In this document: positions 36,240 through 42,957 of the stretch, piece by piece
Layout of the letters: every line of letters starts with the position of its first letter
Position numbering within the stretch: the first letter of the stretch is position 1
DNA from: RUG14871 sp045539425
GTDB taxonomy: Bacteria; Bacillota_I; Bacilli_A; Erysipelotrichales; Erysipelotrichaceae
NCBI GenBank assembly: GCA_045539425.1
Contig: JAZQFH010000044.1
Location: forward strand, 1-56,435
Direction: 5' to 3'
Length of the DNA: 56,435 bases
Notes under the pieces: generated by a model
What the model was told of the DNA's origin: nothing
What the model saw: only the letters and a program-made list of their open reading frames with translations
Databases searched by the model: none
Translations under genes and position numbers: made by a program

Positions 36240-36956
36240 TTATTCCTGTTCCTCCAATGCTGGGTAGAGCGGATTCTGGTATTCCGGATCGTCCTTGTGT
36301 TTCTTTAAGAAGATGATCGTACGGATCAGGAAGATGAATTCGCAGACCGTAATCAGCAGGGAGACCATGCCGCTCCAGTCCGGAAGCGTGTCTTTGAGGC
36401 CGAAGTTGTAGGTGCCGTGCATGATGATCGGTACCACAAAGGCCAGGATACGCAGCGGAATGCTGTGCTTTCTGATGGAGGCGGCGTAAAGCGTACCCAT
36501 GATGGCACCAAGCGAGCCGTGGGCAATCAAAAGTCCGCGGACAATGATCTGACCCGGAGTGGTGCCGAAGGCATAGACGAGATCCTCCGAAATGCCGAAG
36601 CCCATGGCGGAGATGATGAGAAAGACGATCAGGTCCGCTGCGCAGAGCGTGCTCTTCTTGTCTTTGAAGATACTGTAGGCGCTATAGAATTTGACTCCTT
36701 CCTCGCAGATTGCGTTGGTCACAAAGCAGGTGTAGAGGTCCGCAATCACCGGTGTGGCGATATCGCGAAGTAAAAGATTATAGATGATCCGCGAGATCAA
36801 CGACGCAAAGAAGACGCCGATGACGCTGAGCAGTCCGCGTACCATGATTTTCTTGCAGTTGTCGCGGTAGTCTTCGTCCGTCTTCAGATGAAGGAAATAG
36901 ATGAAGAGAATGATGGACGGAATAAAACTCAGCAAGCAGAGTATAAGTGGAAACAT
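36240..36956 (-). CDS. PrsW-like intramembrane metalloprotease
   Basis: A 238-residue protein with seven to eight membrane segments. The signature is complete: ICEEGVKF (EExxK, near 80), GFGISEDLVYA (second Glu/Asp motif) and MHGTYNF (His). PrsW cleaves an anti-sigma factor in Bacillus during cell-envelope stress; related CPBP/PrsW proteins do other membrane cleavage. No sigma/anti-sigma pair is adjacent, so the substrate is unknown, but wall hydrolases lie on both sides. AAAGGAG precedes the ATG. A small inverted repeat (AACAGTC/GACTGTT, 36983-37001) lies in the leader. Confidence 0.88.
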   Translation of the reverse strand: MFPLILCLLSFIPSIILFIYFLHLKTDEDYRDNCKKIMVRGLLSVIGVFFASLISRIIYNLLLRDIATPVIADLYTCFVTNAICEEGVKFYSAYSIFKDKKSTLCAADLIVFLIISAMGFGISEDLVYAFGTTPGQIIVRGLLIAHGSLGAIMGTLYAASIRKHSIPLRILAFVVPIIMHGTYNFGLKDTLPDWSGMVSLLITVCEFIFLIRTIIFLKKHKDDPEYQNPLYPALEEQE

Positions 36957-37049
36957 AGGCTTCTCCTTTCGATGATTATGTTAACAGTCCGTAAGACTGT
37001 TGAGTTATATCTGATTCAATTATAAAATATCTTTCCTTGCGTTGGAAAG

Positions 37050-37076
37050 AAAAAGCCGCCGGTTCAGGCGGCTTGT
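37050..37076 (-). terminator. terminator of the GH25 lysozyme gene
   Basis: AAGCCGCC/GGCGGCTT, loop of six, T5 on the minus strand. Confidence 0.85.
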
Positions 37077-37084
37077 CCTGTCTT

Positions 37085-38494
37085 TCAATTGGTATAGAGA
37101 ATATTGAAGTCGACTTTGCCGTCGATGCCGTCAATCACGCCGACATCACTGCGCTGCCAGAGTTCATACTCTCCGTCATAGGTCGGCGTGCTGTTGTACT
37201 GGGCCAGCCAGATTGGACGTGTATCGGTCTTTTCCCAGATATTGGAAAGGTAGTATTTACTCCCGTATAACATGGAGCGGAAGCCGTGCGCTTCCACCTG
37301 CTCTTCAAAAGTGTCATACATGTGATTCAGATCATAGAAGCTCATTTCATAGTTCTGATATCGGCCGAAGTTTTCCCAGTCGAAGATCAGCGGCAGTTCC
37401 AGTTGAGTATCGCCAAGTTCGTTAAAGACGTCTTCCAGACAGCTTAGGAGTTCGCTTTCCAGATAGTCGTAGCTGAAGAGGTAGATGCCGACCGGCAGTC
37501 CGGCTGCTTTGGCACCGCTCAGGTTCTGACGGAATTTCTCATCAAGGAAGAGCTTTCCCTGATGGGAGTAGCCGATGCGCATGATCACAAATTCGCAGCC
37601 CGCATTCTTCACCGCTTCAAAGTCGATATCTCCCTGCCATGTGGATACATCGATGCCGAAGCTTCTGCTGCTTCCCGCATAATCCGCCTTGAATTCCTCA
37701 AACGGATAGGAGTAATCGCTCGGCTCTTCTTCGGGGATCTCCTCTCTGACCACGATGGTCAGATCCCACTCGGTCCTATTTCCCGAGGCATCCGTAACGG
37801 AGGCATGCAGCGGGTATTCGCCGACCGTGGAGGTATCCACTTCACCGCTCACTTCAAAGACCGGCACCGGGTCAGCATTGTCGCCGTACGAGACGATCTT
37901 ATTGATGTTGAATTCTTCACCCACTTCGTATTCCACCCAGTTTCCGCTGCGGAAAACAACAGGGGCTTCATCATCCACGCTGTGAAGCAGATAGGAGGCT
38001 TCCGAGACGTTTCCGTAGTCATCCTCGGCAAGAACCTTCACCGTGAATTCCCCGGCTCTGCGCCGCTCGTAATCGCTTGTGAGCGAGAAGGAACCTTCGT
38101 TGACGGAAACATTTTCCTTCATCTCTTCTTCCGTGAAGGGCTCGCTGAAGTCGTGCGTCAGAACATCCTCGGCCAGAGTGATTACCGGAGGGATGGTGTC
38201 CTTGACGTCATAGGTGAGCGTGAAGTCTTTTTTGAAGATCCACTTTTCGACGTGGTAGCGGACCGTAAAGCTTCCTTCCTCATCCGTATAGAGCTCTTCC
38301 GGTGTATAGGTGACTTCTCCGTTACATTCCTGAATGTAGTCTACTGCCTTATAGAGCTGTGTGCGCTCCAAAACGGGGTGATCTTCTGTAAAGGTGAGCT
38401 GGGGGCGCAGGAAAAAATACCAGCCCGCAAAGCTCAGAGCGCCGATCATAAATAACAGTAAGATGCATAAGAATACTCTGGTACGTGTTTTCAT
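37085..38494 (-). CDS. GH25 lysozyme with N-terminal membrane anchor and Ig-like repeats
   Basis: A 469-residue peptidoglycan muramidase. A membrane helix (about 7-28) is followed by three Ig-like/DUF5011-type units (YTPEELYTDEEGSFTVRY; RRRAGEFTVKVLAEDDYG; VGEYPLHASVTDASGNRTE), an acidic linker and the GH25 domain. The latter starts at SFGIDVSTWQGDIDF and includes the catalytic DWE in LIFDWENFG and late PIWLAQYNS and YELWQ. Of two close ATGs, the second has better spacing from AGGAAG; a much longer open frame upstream lacks signal character. It shares the Ig-like unit with the lysozyme-like protein at 33 kb. Confidence 0.9.
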   Translation of the reverse strand: MKTRTRVFLCILLLFMIGALSFAGWYFFLRPQLTFTEDHPVLERTQLYKAVDYIQECNGEVTYTPEELYTDEEGSFTVRYHVEKWIFKKDFTLTYDVKDTIPPVITLAEDVLTHDFSEPFTEEEMKENVSVNEGSFSLTSDYERRRAGEFTVKVLAEDDYGNVSEASYLLHSVDDEAPVVFRSGNWVEYEVGEEFNINKIVSYGDNADPVPVFEVSGEVDTSTVGEYPLHASVTDASGNRTEWDLTIVVREEIPEEEPSDYSYPFEEFKADYAGSSRSFGIDVSTWQGDIDFEAVKNAGCEFVIMRIGYSHQGKLFLDEKFRQNLSGAKAAGLPVGIYLFSYDYLESELLSCLEDVFNELGDTQLELPLIFDWENFGRYQNYEMSFYDLNHMYDTFEEQVEAHGFRSMLYGSKYYLSNIWEKTDTRPIWLAQYNSTPTYDGEYELWQRSDVGVIDGIDGKVDFNILYTN

Positions 38495-38642
38495 TGGCAT
38501 ACTTCCTGCTTTTATTGTAAGTCCATTTGCCTGCTTTTGAAAACAGAAACGATGTACGGAAAAACGGAAGGTGAACTTTCTGCACTGTTTGGTGTGACCC
38601 GTACCTGTTTTCAAAGCGGAGAAATAAGTGTGAATATATTAA

Positions 38643-38703
38643 TTGACGTGGTGTCAGATATAGACTATGATAATGGAGACACAGTGTCAGAATATATTGG
38701 AGG
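38643..38703 (+). promoter_or_regulatory. promoter and binding site of the amidohydrolase mini-gene and exported flavodoxin genes
   Basis: TTGACG (38643-38648) and TATGAT (38666-38671) are 17 bp apart; GATAAT at 38669 gives 20 bp. TTGACGTGGTGTCA contains a TGAC/GTCA dyad beside the -35, as in MerR/AdhR-type operators, and GTGTCAGATATA is partly repeated as GTGTCAGAATATA 33 bp on. GGAGG at 38699-38703 is the ribosome binding site. Confidence 0.5.
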
Positions 38704-38709
38704 CTTTGA

Positions 38710-38811
38710 ATGAGGACTTACGATTTTCATGCTCATCTGGATGAGAATGCGGAATACGACGGGATCCGTGAGAAGATCTACTTTGAAAACGCGGAGCGGA
38801 TCCTGAAATAA
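38710..38811 (+). pseudogene. mini-gene: amidohydrolase_2 head and tail joined in frame (33 codons)
   Basis: ATG with GGAGG six bases upstream. The product begins MRTYDFHAHLDENAE, with H7 and H9 forming the N-terminal metal-binding HxH of amidohydrolase_2 (TIM-barrel) enzymes, and ends IYFENAERILK, which is the usual C-terminal helix of that family (…YxNAERLL). About 250 internal residues are missing while frame, start, binding site and stop are intact. This is best explained by an internal in-frame deletion. Translation of a short peptide is likely; catalysis is not possible. Exported flavodoxin follows 28 bp later, a common neighbour of amidohydrolase_2 genes. Confidence 0.65.
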
Positions 38812-38839
38812 AAAGAGGAAACGGATGGGAGGAAGATAA

Positions 38840-39478
38840 ATGAAAAAGGTTTTACTGGTGTTAATATCACTGTTTGTTATTCTGGGGCTTGTTGCCTGCA
38901 GCAGTAATACTCCTGAAAAAGAGGATGCGCCGGAAGTGACACCGGAGCAGGAAGTACAGCCGGAGGCCAAAAAGGAAGAGACGAAAGAGGAAGAACCGGC
39001 AGAAAGCGACAGGGTTCTGGTCGTCTATTTCTCGGCAACCGGAAATACGAAGGCGGCCGCGGAAAAGATCGCGAAGATCACTGGGGCGGATCTTTATGAG
39101 ATTCTGGCGAAAGAGCCATACAGCGATGATGATCTGAACTGGCACGATTCCGACAGCCGCTCCACCAAAGAGCAGAATGATTCTACGGTACGTCCGGAAA
39201 TCGGAAGCGAACCGCTTTCCCTGGAAGGCTATACGACAATCTATGTCGGCTATCCGATCTGGTGGGGTGAAGAACCGCGGATTCTGGATACGTTTGTGGA
39301 AAGCTATGATTTCAGCGGCATCACGATGATCCCGTTCTGCACTTCCAGCAGCAGCGGAATCGGCCGCAGCGGAAAGAATCTGGCAGAGCATGCGGGCAGC
39401 GGAAACTGGCTGGATGGTGCAAGATTCGCTTCCAACGTGTCAGAAGAGACGCTTACTTCCTGGATCGAACGATTATAA
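38840..39478 (+). CDS. exported lipoprotein flavodoxin
   Basis: A 212-residue protein. A lipoprotein signal (VILGLVACSS, Cys at 20) is followed by an acidic Glu/Lys/Pro linker (about 23-56) and a flavodoxin domain: VYFSATGNTKAAAEK for the FMN phosphate, GYPIWWGEEPRILDTF and CTSSSSGIGRSG for the ring. Flavodoxins are normally cytoplasmic; here the FMN carrier sits on the outer face of the membrane. The DUF4405 membrane protein encoded 20 bp downstream is the likely redox partner. The domain is a clear paralogue of the cytoplasmic flavodoxin at about 18.9 kb. Start supported by GGGAGGAAG. Confidence 0.92.
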   Translation: MKKVLLVLISLFVILGLVACSSNTPEKEDAPEVTPEQEVQPEAKKEETKEEEPAESDRVLVVYFSATGNTKAAAEKIAKITGADLYEILAKEPYSDDDLNWHDSDSRSTKEQNDSTVRPEIGSEPLSLEGYTTIYVGYPIWWGEEPRILDTFVESYDFSGITMIPFCTSSSSGIGRSGKNLAEHAGSGNWLDGARFASNVSEETLTSWIERL

Positions 39479-39498
39479 TATAAGACAGAGGATAACTC

Positions 39499-40209
39499 AT
39501 GGCGAAAAAACAGAAATTCAGACAGGTGATCGATATTCTCATGACTCTGCTGCTGCTATTTCTGATGGCGTATCAGATCACGGGAGAGATGCTGCATGAA
39601 TGGATCGGGATGTGGATGACGCTGCTCGTCATTCTGCATCAGATTCTCAACCGGAAGTGGTATGCGGCATTATTCAAGGGGAAATACAATGCATACCGCG
39701 TTGTGAGCGCAGCGCTGAATGTGCTGCTGCTTCTTTCATTTGCCTTTACGGCTTTCTGCGGCATGGCCATGAGTAACTACGCCACCCCGTTTCTTTACGG
39801 AATGGCGAAGATCTCCTTTGTGAGACAGATGCATCTGTCCATGAGCCATTATTCCTTTGTGCTGATGGGGCTGCATATCGGCATGCATGTGCCCATCATG
39901 TTAAACGGCCTGAGTGAAAAAAGAAAGACGGAGGTCTATATTGCCTGCAGTCTTCTGGCGGCTGTCGGGCTCTGTCTGTTTGTGAAAAACGGGTGTTTTG
40001 ACTACATCTTATTTAAGGAAGCCTTTGCGTTTCTGGATTACGATAAGAGTGCACTGCTTGTCTTATTGGAAAATACCCTGATGTTACTCTTCTGGGGCTT
40101 TGTTGGCGCGCAAGGCGCTCTCTTACTGCAGAAGAAGGAAAAACGGTTTCCGGCACTACTGCTTCTTTTTTCCGTTCTGCTTGGATCTCTTCTGTCTGTG
40201 CTTTTCTGA
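39499..40209 (+). CDS. DUF4405 membrane protein, cytochrome b-like
   Basis: A 236-residue protein with about six membrane segments. GEMLHEWIGMWMTLLVILHQ and HLSMSHYSFVLMGLHIGMHVP contain paired His residues positioned inside helices, as in heme-b-binding cytochromes; DUF4405 proteins are regularly found with flavodoxins. The gene directly follows the lipoprotein flavodoxin, so the pair probably carries electrons through the membrane. The second half (CLFVKNGCFDYILFKEAFAF, then two helices) is an extension beyond the core four-helix unit. AGAGGATA precedes the ATG. Confidence 0.85.
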   Translation: MAKKQKFRQVIDILMTLLLLFLMAYQITGEMLHEWIGMWMTLLVILHQILNRKWYAALFKGKYNAYRVVSAALNVLLLLSFAFTAFCGMAMSNYATPFLYGMAKISFVRQMHLSMSHYSFVLMGLHIGMHVPIMLNGLSEKRKTEVYIACSLLAAVGLCLFVKNGCFDYILFKEAFAFLDYDKSALLVLLENTLMLLFWGFVGAQGALLLQKKEKRFPALLLLFSVLLGSLLSVLF

Positions 40210-40263
40210 CAGGTAAAACAGGCACCGGATACAGGAGCGGGGCTGGAATTATCAAGATTAAGT

Positions 40264-40291
40264 AAAAATGCATGGGAATCCATGCATTTTT
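40264..40291. terminator. bidirectional terminator
   Basis: AAAAATGCATGG/CCATGCATTTTT, loop GAAT. Confidence 0.85.
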
Positions 40292-40296
40292 GTTCG

Positions 40297-41037
40297 TTAT
40301 TCTTTCTCGGCAATTGCCATAAATTTCTTTTCCGAGAGGATCTCGTGCGTGATGAATTTTCCGTTTTTAAACAGGGTGAAATTCGTTACGGGAGAAGGGG
40401 CATTCCGGGCAGCTTCGCGCGAGTTGATATAGACGGTTTTCAGCGGGATGTTATTCTCCTTCGCAAATTCAGAAAGGCGCGGGACCCAGTAGTAGGTGAA
40501 GGGACACTGATCGGAATAGTAGATCACGATTCCGTCTTCCTCAATGTGCGGATGTCGGGCGCAATCTTTGAATTGCGGCACGCGTTCCTCTTTCTGAAAC
40601 GGGAAGTACCATAATTCAATTCCGACGTCGCTTTCGTCCGCTTTGCGGAAGCCCTGATAACTCAGGTATTTCGCGTCCGCCAGAAAGCCCTTCTTTTTGG
40701 CGGATGAGAGAATCGTCAGACCTTTTCTGCCTTGCGCTTTGGCGTCACGGATACACGCGTCCAGTAATTCATTGGAATAGCCGTGTCCCTTGAAGGAGCC
40801 GGAGACCCAGAGACAGTTGATGTGCATGTAGCCGTCTGCTTCCAGCGGGTGCCAGGCGTTTTCCGCCGGCATATATTCAATGAAGCACTTCCCGCGCTCC
40901 ACGGCACGGTAAAAGACGAGGCCGTCTTCATAGCGGGCTTTCAGCCATTCCTTTTTGCGGTCGCTCTGATTGTTCGACATGGCACAGCAGATGTGTTCCT
41001 TGTCGATATTGTCTTTTGTAATGCGGATGTATTCCAT
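40297..41037 (-). CDS. GNAT acetyltransferase with C-terminal YoaP-like domain
   Basis: A 246-residue two-domain protein. Residues ~1-150 are an N-acetyltransferase: the acetyl-CoA loop is close to LWVSGSFKGHGYSNELLDAC. Residues ~165-246 (GIVIYYSDQCPFTYYWVPRL, PLKTVYINSREAARNAPSP, FTLFKNGKFITHEILSEKKF) have the thioredoxin-like look of the YoaP domain, with a single Cys where thioredoxins have two. Fusions like this are known from Bacillus YoaP; the substrate is unknown. A longer frame exists upstream, but TTGGAG lies ahead of this ATG. Followed by a terminator. Confidence 0.85.
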   Translation of the reverse strand: MEYIRITKDNIDKEHICCAMSNNQSDRKKEWLKARYEDGLVFYRAVERGKCFIEYMPAENAWHPLEADGYMHINCLWVSGSFKGHGYSNELLDACIRDAKAQGRKGLTILSSAKKKGFLADAKYLSYQGFRKADESDVGIELWYFPFQKEERVPQFKDCARHPHIEEDGIVIYYSDQCPFTYYWVPRLSEFAKENNIPLKTVYINSREAARNAPSPVTNFTLFKNGKFITHEILSEKKFMAIAEKE

Positions 41038-41125
41038 AGTTTTCTCCAATCTTATTGATCCGGTGCGGCCAGAAAGCTCTGAGAGCCGCTTTTTTCCGGG
41101 TGCTGTTTCTATCACCATTATACAG

Positions 41126-41145
41126 AAAAAGGACATTTCTGTCCT
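41126..41145 (-). terminator. terminator of the small lipoprotein gene
   Basis: AGGACA/TGTCCT with a four-base loop and T5 on the minus strand. The TATAAT box (41117-41122) just beyond may start the acetyltransferase transcript. Confidence 0.65.
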
Positions 41146-41175
41146 CATGGTTTTATTACCGGAATCACGGAAAGG

Positions 41176-41475
41176 CTATTTCAGCCGGCCGAAAAAGGTA
41201 ATGCGGTAGATTGCTTTGTCATCGTTATGATAGTAGATTCCCATGCATTTCTCTTCGTCAGCGGGATCGGTATAAATATCACCGTAAAAACCGCTGAAGT
41301 AACTGTCAGGTTCTCCCCATTCCTTCCGGATCTTATCCTGGGAGACGCCGATAAGCTTATGGTTGATCTCTTCTTCACTCAGCTGGAACGCCTCTTCCAA
41401 AGTAGGGAAGGAAGAACAACCGCCAAGAAACAGCAGAAATATGGCAAGGAAGATTACAGTAAGCCTTTTTTTCAT
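41176..41475 (-). CDS. small lipoprotein, SmpA/OmlA-like
   Basis: A 99-residue exported protein. The signal peptide (KRLTVIFLAIFLLFLGGCSS) has a lipobox Cys at 20. The mature part contains LIGVSQDKIRKEWGEPDSYF and GMYY-like GIYYHNDDKA, the small two-helix/three-strand fold pattern of SmpA/OmlA and BLIP-like proteins (xGxxxxxVxxxxGxP). Such domains bind other surface proteins. Monocistronic, with a terminator on its 3' side. The partner is unknown. Confidence 0.8.
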   Translation of the reverse strand: MKKRLTVIFLAIFLLFLGGCSSFPTLEEAFQLSEEEINHKLIGVSQDKIRKEWGEPDSYFSGFYGDIYTDPADEEKCMGIYYHNDDKAIYRITFFGRLK

Positions 41476-41520
41476 GTGAAACCGCCCTCCGTCTTTATTA
41501 TACGAAAGAGGAAGGAAAAT

Positions 41521-41607
41521 ATGAATATTTCCGTTTCAGGAATCATATTCTCCTCAGCCAGATGCGGAGGATCAATGCATATCTCCTGCGGAGAAATAAA
41601 AAAGTGA
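41521..41607 (+). CDS. possible small ORF (28 codons)
   Basis: ATG preceded by AGAGGAAGGAAAAT, a strong binding site, in an otherwise empty 200-bp region. The product begins MNISVSGIIFSS and ends HISCGEIKK, with three Cys. I do not recognise it; it could be another truncated remnant or chance. The rest of the intergenic region holds only the promoter of the next gene. Confidence 0.3.
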   Translation: MNISVSGIIFSSARCGGSMHISCGEIKK

Positions 41608-41648
41608 TTCAGGTACAAAAAACGGAATTGTTGAGAGATGTGCACGGA

Positions 41649-41657
41649 TGCTATAAT
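41649..41657 (+). promoter_or_regulatory. extended -10 promoter
   Basis: TGC-TATAAT about 17 bp before the start codon of the TVP38 gene; a TTGTTG 18 bp earlier may be the -35. Confidence 0.6.
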
Positions 41658-41674
41658 TTAGCGGGATTACAGAC

Positions 41675-42367
41675 ATGAGAAAATACGAACAGTTATCGCA
41701 GAAACAGCAGAAGACCATACTCATATCTTTCATATTGTTGTTTACGGCACTCATGTTTCTGATCAGCTACTTTGTCGGGAAACCGCTCATTCAGTATGCA
41801 GAAAAGCCGGAGCGGTTCAAGGAGTGGATCGATTCCTACGGCATCTGGGGCAGGCTGATCTATGTACTGATCGTCACCCTGCAGGTTATCGTCGCCATCA
41901 TACCCGGGGAACCGTTTGAAATTGCCGGCGGCTACTGTTTCGAACTGTTGGAAGGAACGCTCTTATGTCTGGCGGGAATCGTTCTGGGAAGCGTCATCAT
42001 ATTTGCCTTTGTCAGAAGATTCGGCCATTATTTCATTGAGATATTTGTGAAAAGGGAACAGCTGGATAAACTGGAATTCCTGAAGGATTCATCCAAACTG
42101 AACACACTTACCTTTTTGATTTTTGCGATTCCGGGCACTCCCAAGGATCTGTTGACCTATGCCGTAGGGCTGACGGAGATGGATATTAAGACATGGATAT
42201 TGATCTCGTTCTTTGCCCGCATTCCTTCGGTTATCACTTCCACCTATGCGGGACATACGTTAGGGGAGCAGAATTACAAAAAGACCATTCTGATCTTTGC
42301 GGTCACAATGGTGATCAGCATTATCGGAGTCATCATCTACAACCGGCATTCCAGTAAAAAGAAATAA
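41675..42367 (+). CDS. TVP38/TMEM64 family membrane protein (DedA superfamily)
   Basis: A 230-residue integral membrane protein. IIPGEPFEIAGGYCFELLEG and VLGSVIIFAFVRRFGHYF form the first re-entrant motif, and FLIFAIPGTPKDLLTYAVGL with ARIPSVITSTYAGHTLG the second, as in TVP38/DedA scramblase-like proteins. Family members are linked to phospholipid or undecaprenyl-phosphate movement across membranes. Single gene with its own extended -10 promoter. The stop codon is built into its terminator hairpin. Confidence 0.92.
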   Translation: MRKYEQLSQKQQKTILISFILLFTALMFLISYFVGKPLIQYAEKPERFKEWIDSYGIWGRLIYVLIVTLQVIVAIIPGEPFEIAGGYCFELLEGTLLCLAGIVLGSVIIFAFVRRFGHYFIEIFVKREQLDKLEFLKDSSKLNTLTFLIFAIPGTPKDLLTYAVGLTEMDIKTWILISFFARIPSVITSTYAGHTLGEQNYKKTILIFAVTMVISIIGVIIYNRHSSKKK

Positions 42368-42389
42368 GAGGCATTGCCTCTTATTTTTG
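42362..42389 (+). terminator. terminator containing the stop codon
   Basis: AATAAGAGGC/GCCTCTTATT with loop ATT, then five T; the TAA stop is within the left arm. Confidence 0.8.
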
Positions 42390-42414
42390 TATTACATGCA
42401 AAATAATGAATGGG

Positions 42415-42918
42415 CTAGAAATCCAGATATGACGAATAGTCTTTGCCTTCTTCCTTTTCTTCCAGATACCAGTCATTATAGGTATGTGTTACGGGATCAT
42501 TGAAAAAGAAGATTCGAGGTGTCGTTGGCCAGGGAAGGGGATTAAACGGATCAGATCCGGGATAGCCCCAGTTGTCAATGCCGAAGGAGGCTCTGGAACT
42601 GCCGGAATACTGCAGGGAACCGAAGCTGTAATATACGCCGATGCATCTGTCACCGTGAAATACCGCCCGCTCCGCCAGCAGTTCAAAGTATTTGCCATAA
42701 GAACCTTCCGCATCTTCTCCGCTGTCGTGATCCGCTAAAAAGTAGCGGGTTCCTCTGCGGCACATCAGCCACTTCTCAGTCTGTGCCTGAAAGGCTTCCT
42801 GCTCCTGATTATCATATTCCTTTTCATAAAGCCAGATCTCTCTTCCGTCGGAAGTGAGACCTTTGAGGCAATTGTTGTTTTCAGAGTATTCTTTCGCTAC
42901 GATGACTGCGTGTTTCAT
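42415..42918 (-). CDS. hypothetical protein
   Basis: A 167-residue soluble protein. It opens with a beta-rich stretch (AVIVAKEYSENNNCLKGLTS, REIWLYEKEYDN), with a Gly/Ser/Pro-rich middle (YSGSSRASFGIDNWGYPG) and an acidic end. I do not recognise it. GAGGAAAT precedes the ATG. It lies 39 bp downstream of the TIGR02206 membrane-protein gene on the same strand and may be co-transcribed with it. Confidence 0.65.
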   Translation of the reverse strand: MKHAVIVAKEYSENNNCLKGLTSDGREIWLYEKEYDNQEQEAFQAQTEKWLMCRRGTRYFLADHDSGEDAEGSYGKYFELLAERAVFHGDRCIGVYYSFGSLQYSGSSRASFGIDNWGYPGSDPFNPLPWPTTPRIFFFNDPVTHTYNDWYLEEKEEGKDYSSYLDF

Positions 42919-42957
42919 ATCATTTCCTCGCTTTCTTCAGTTGATATCACGTGTTTA

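Noticed and set aside
36983..37001. Inverted repeat AACAGTC/GACTGTT before the PrsW-like gene
   Set aside because: A seven-pair repeat without further support; noted within the gene entry only.
38552..38713. A 53-codon open frame whose TGA overlaps the ATG of the amidohydrolase mini-gene
   Set aside because: It runs through the likely promoter, has no good RBS and no recognisable motif; the open frame is probably chance.
41064..41097. Hairpin with T6 on the plus strand in the leader of the minus-strand acetyltransferase gene
   Set aside because: No plus-strand gene ends nearby, and on the minus strand it lacks a T-run; riboswitch-like features were not seen.
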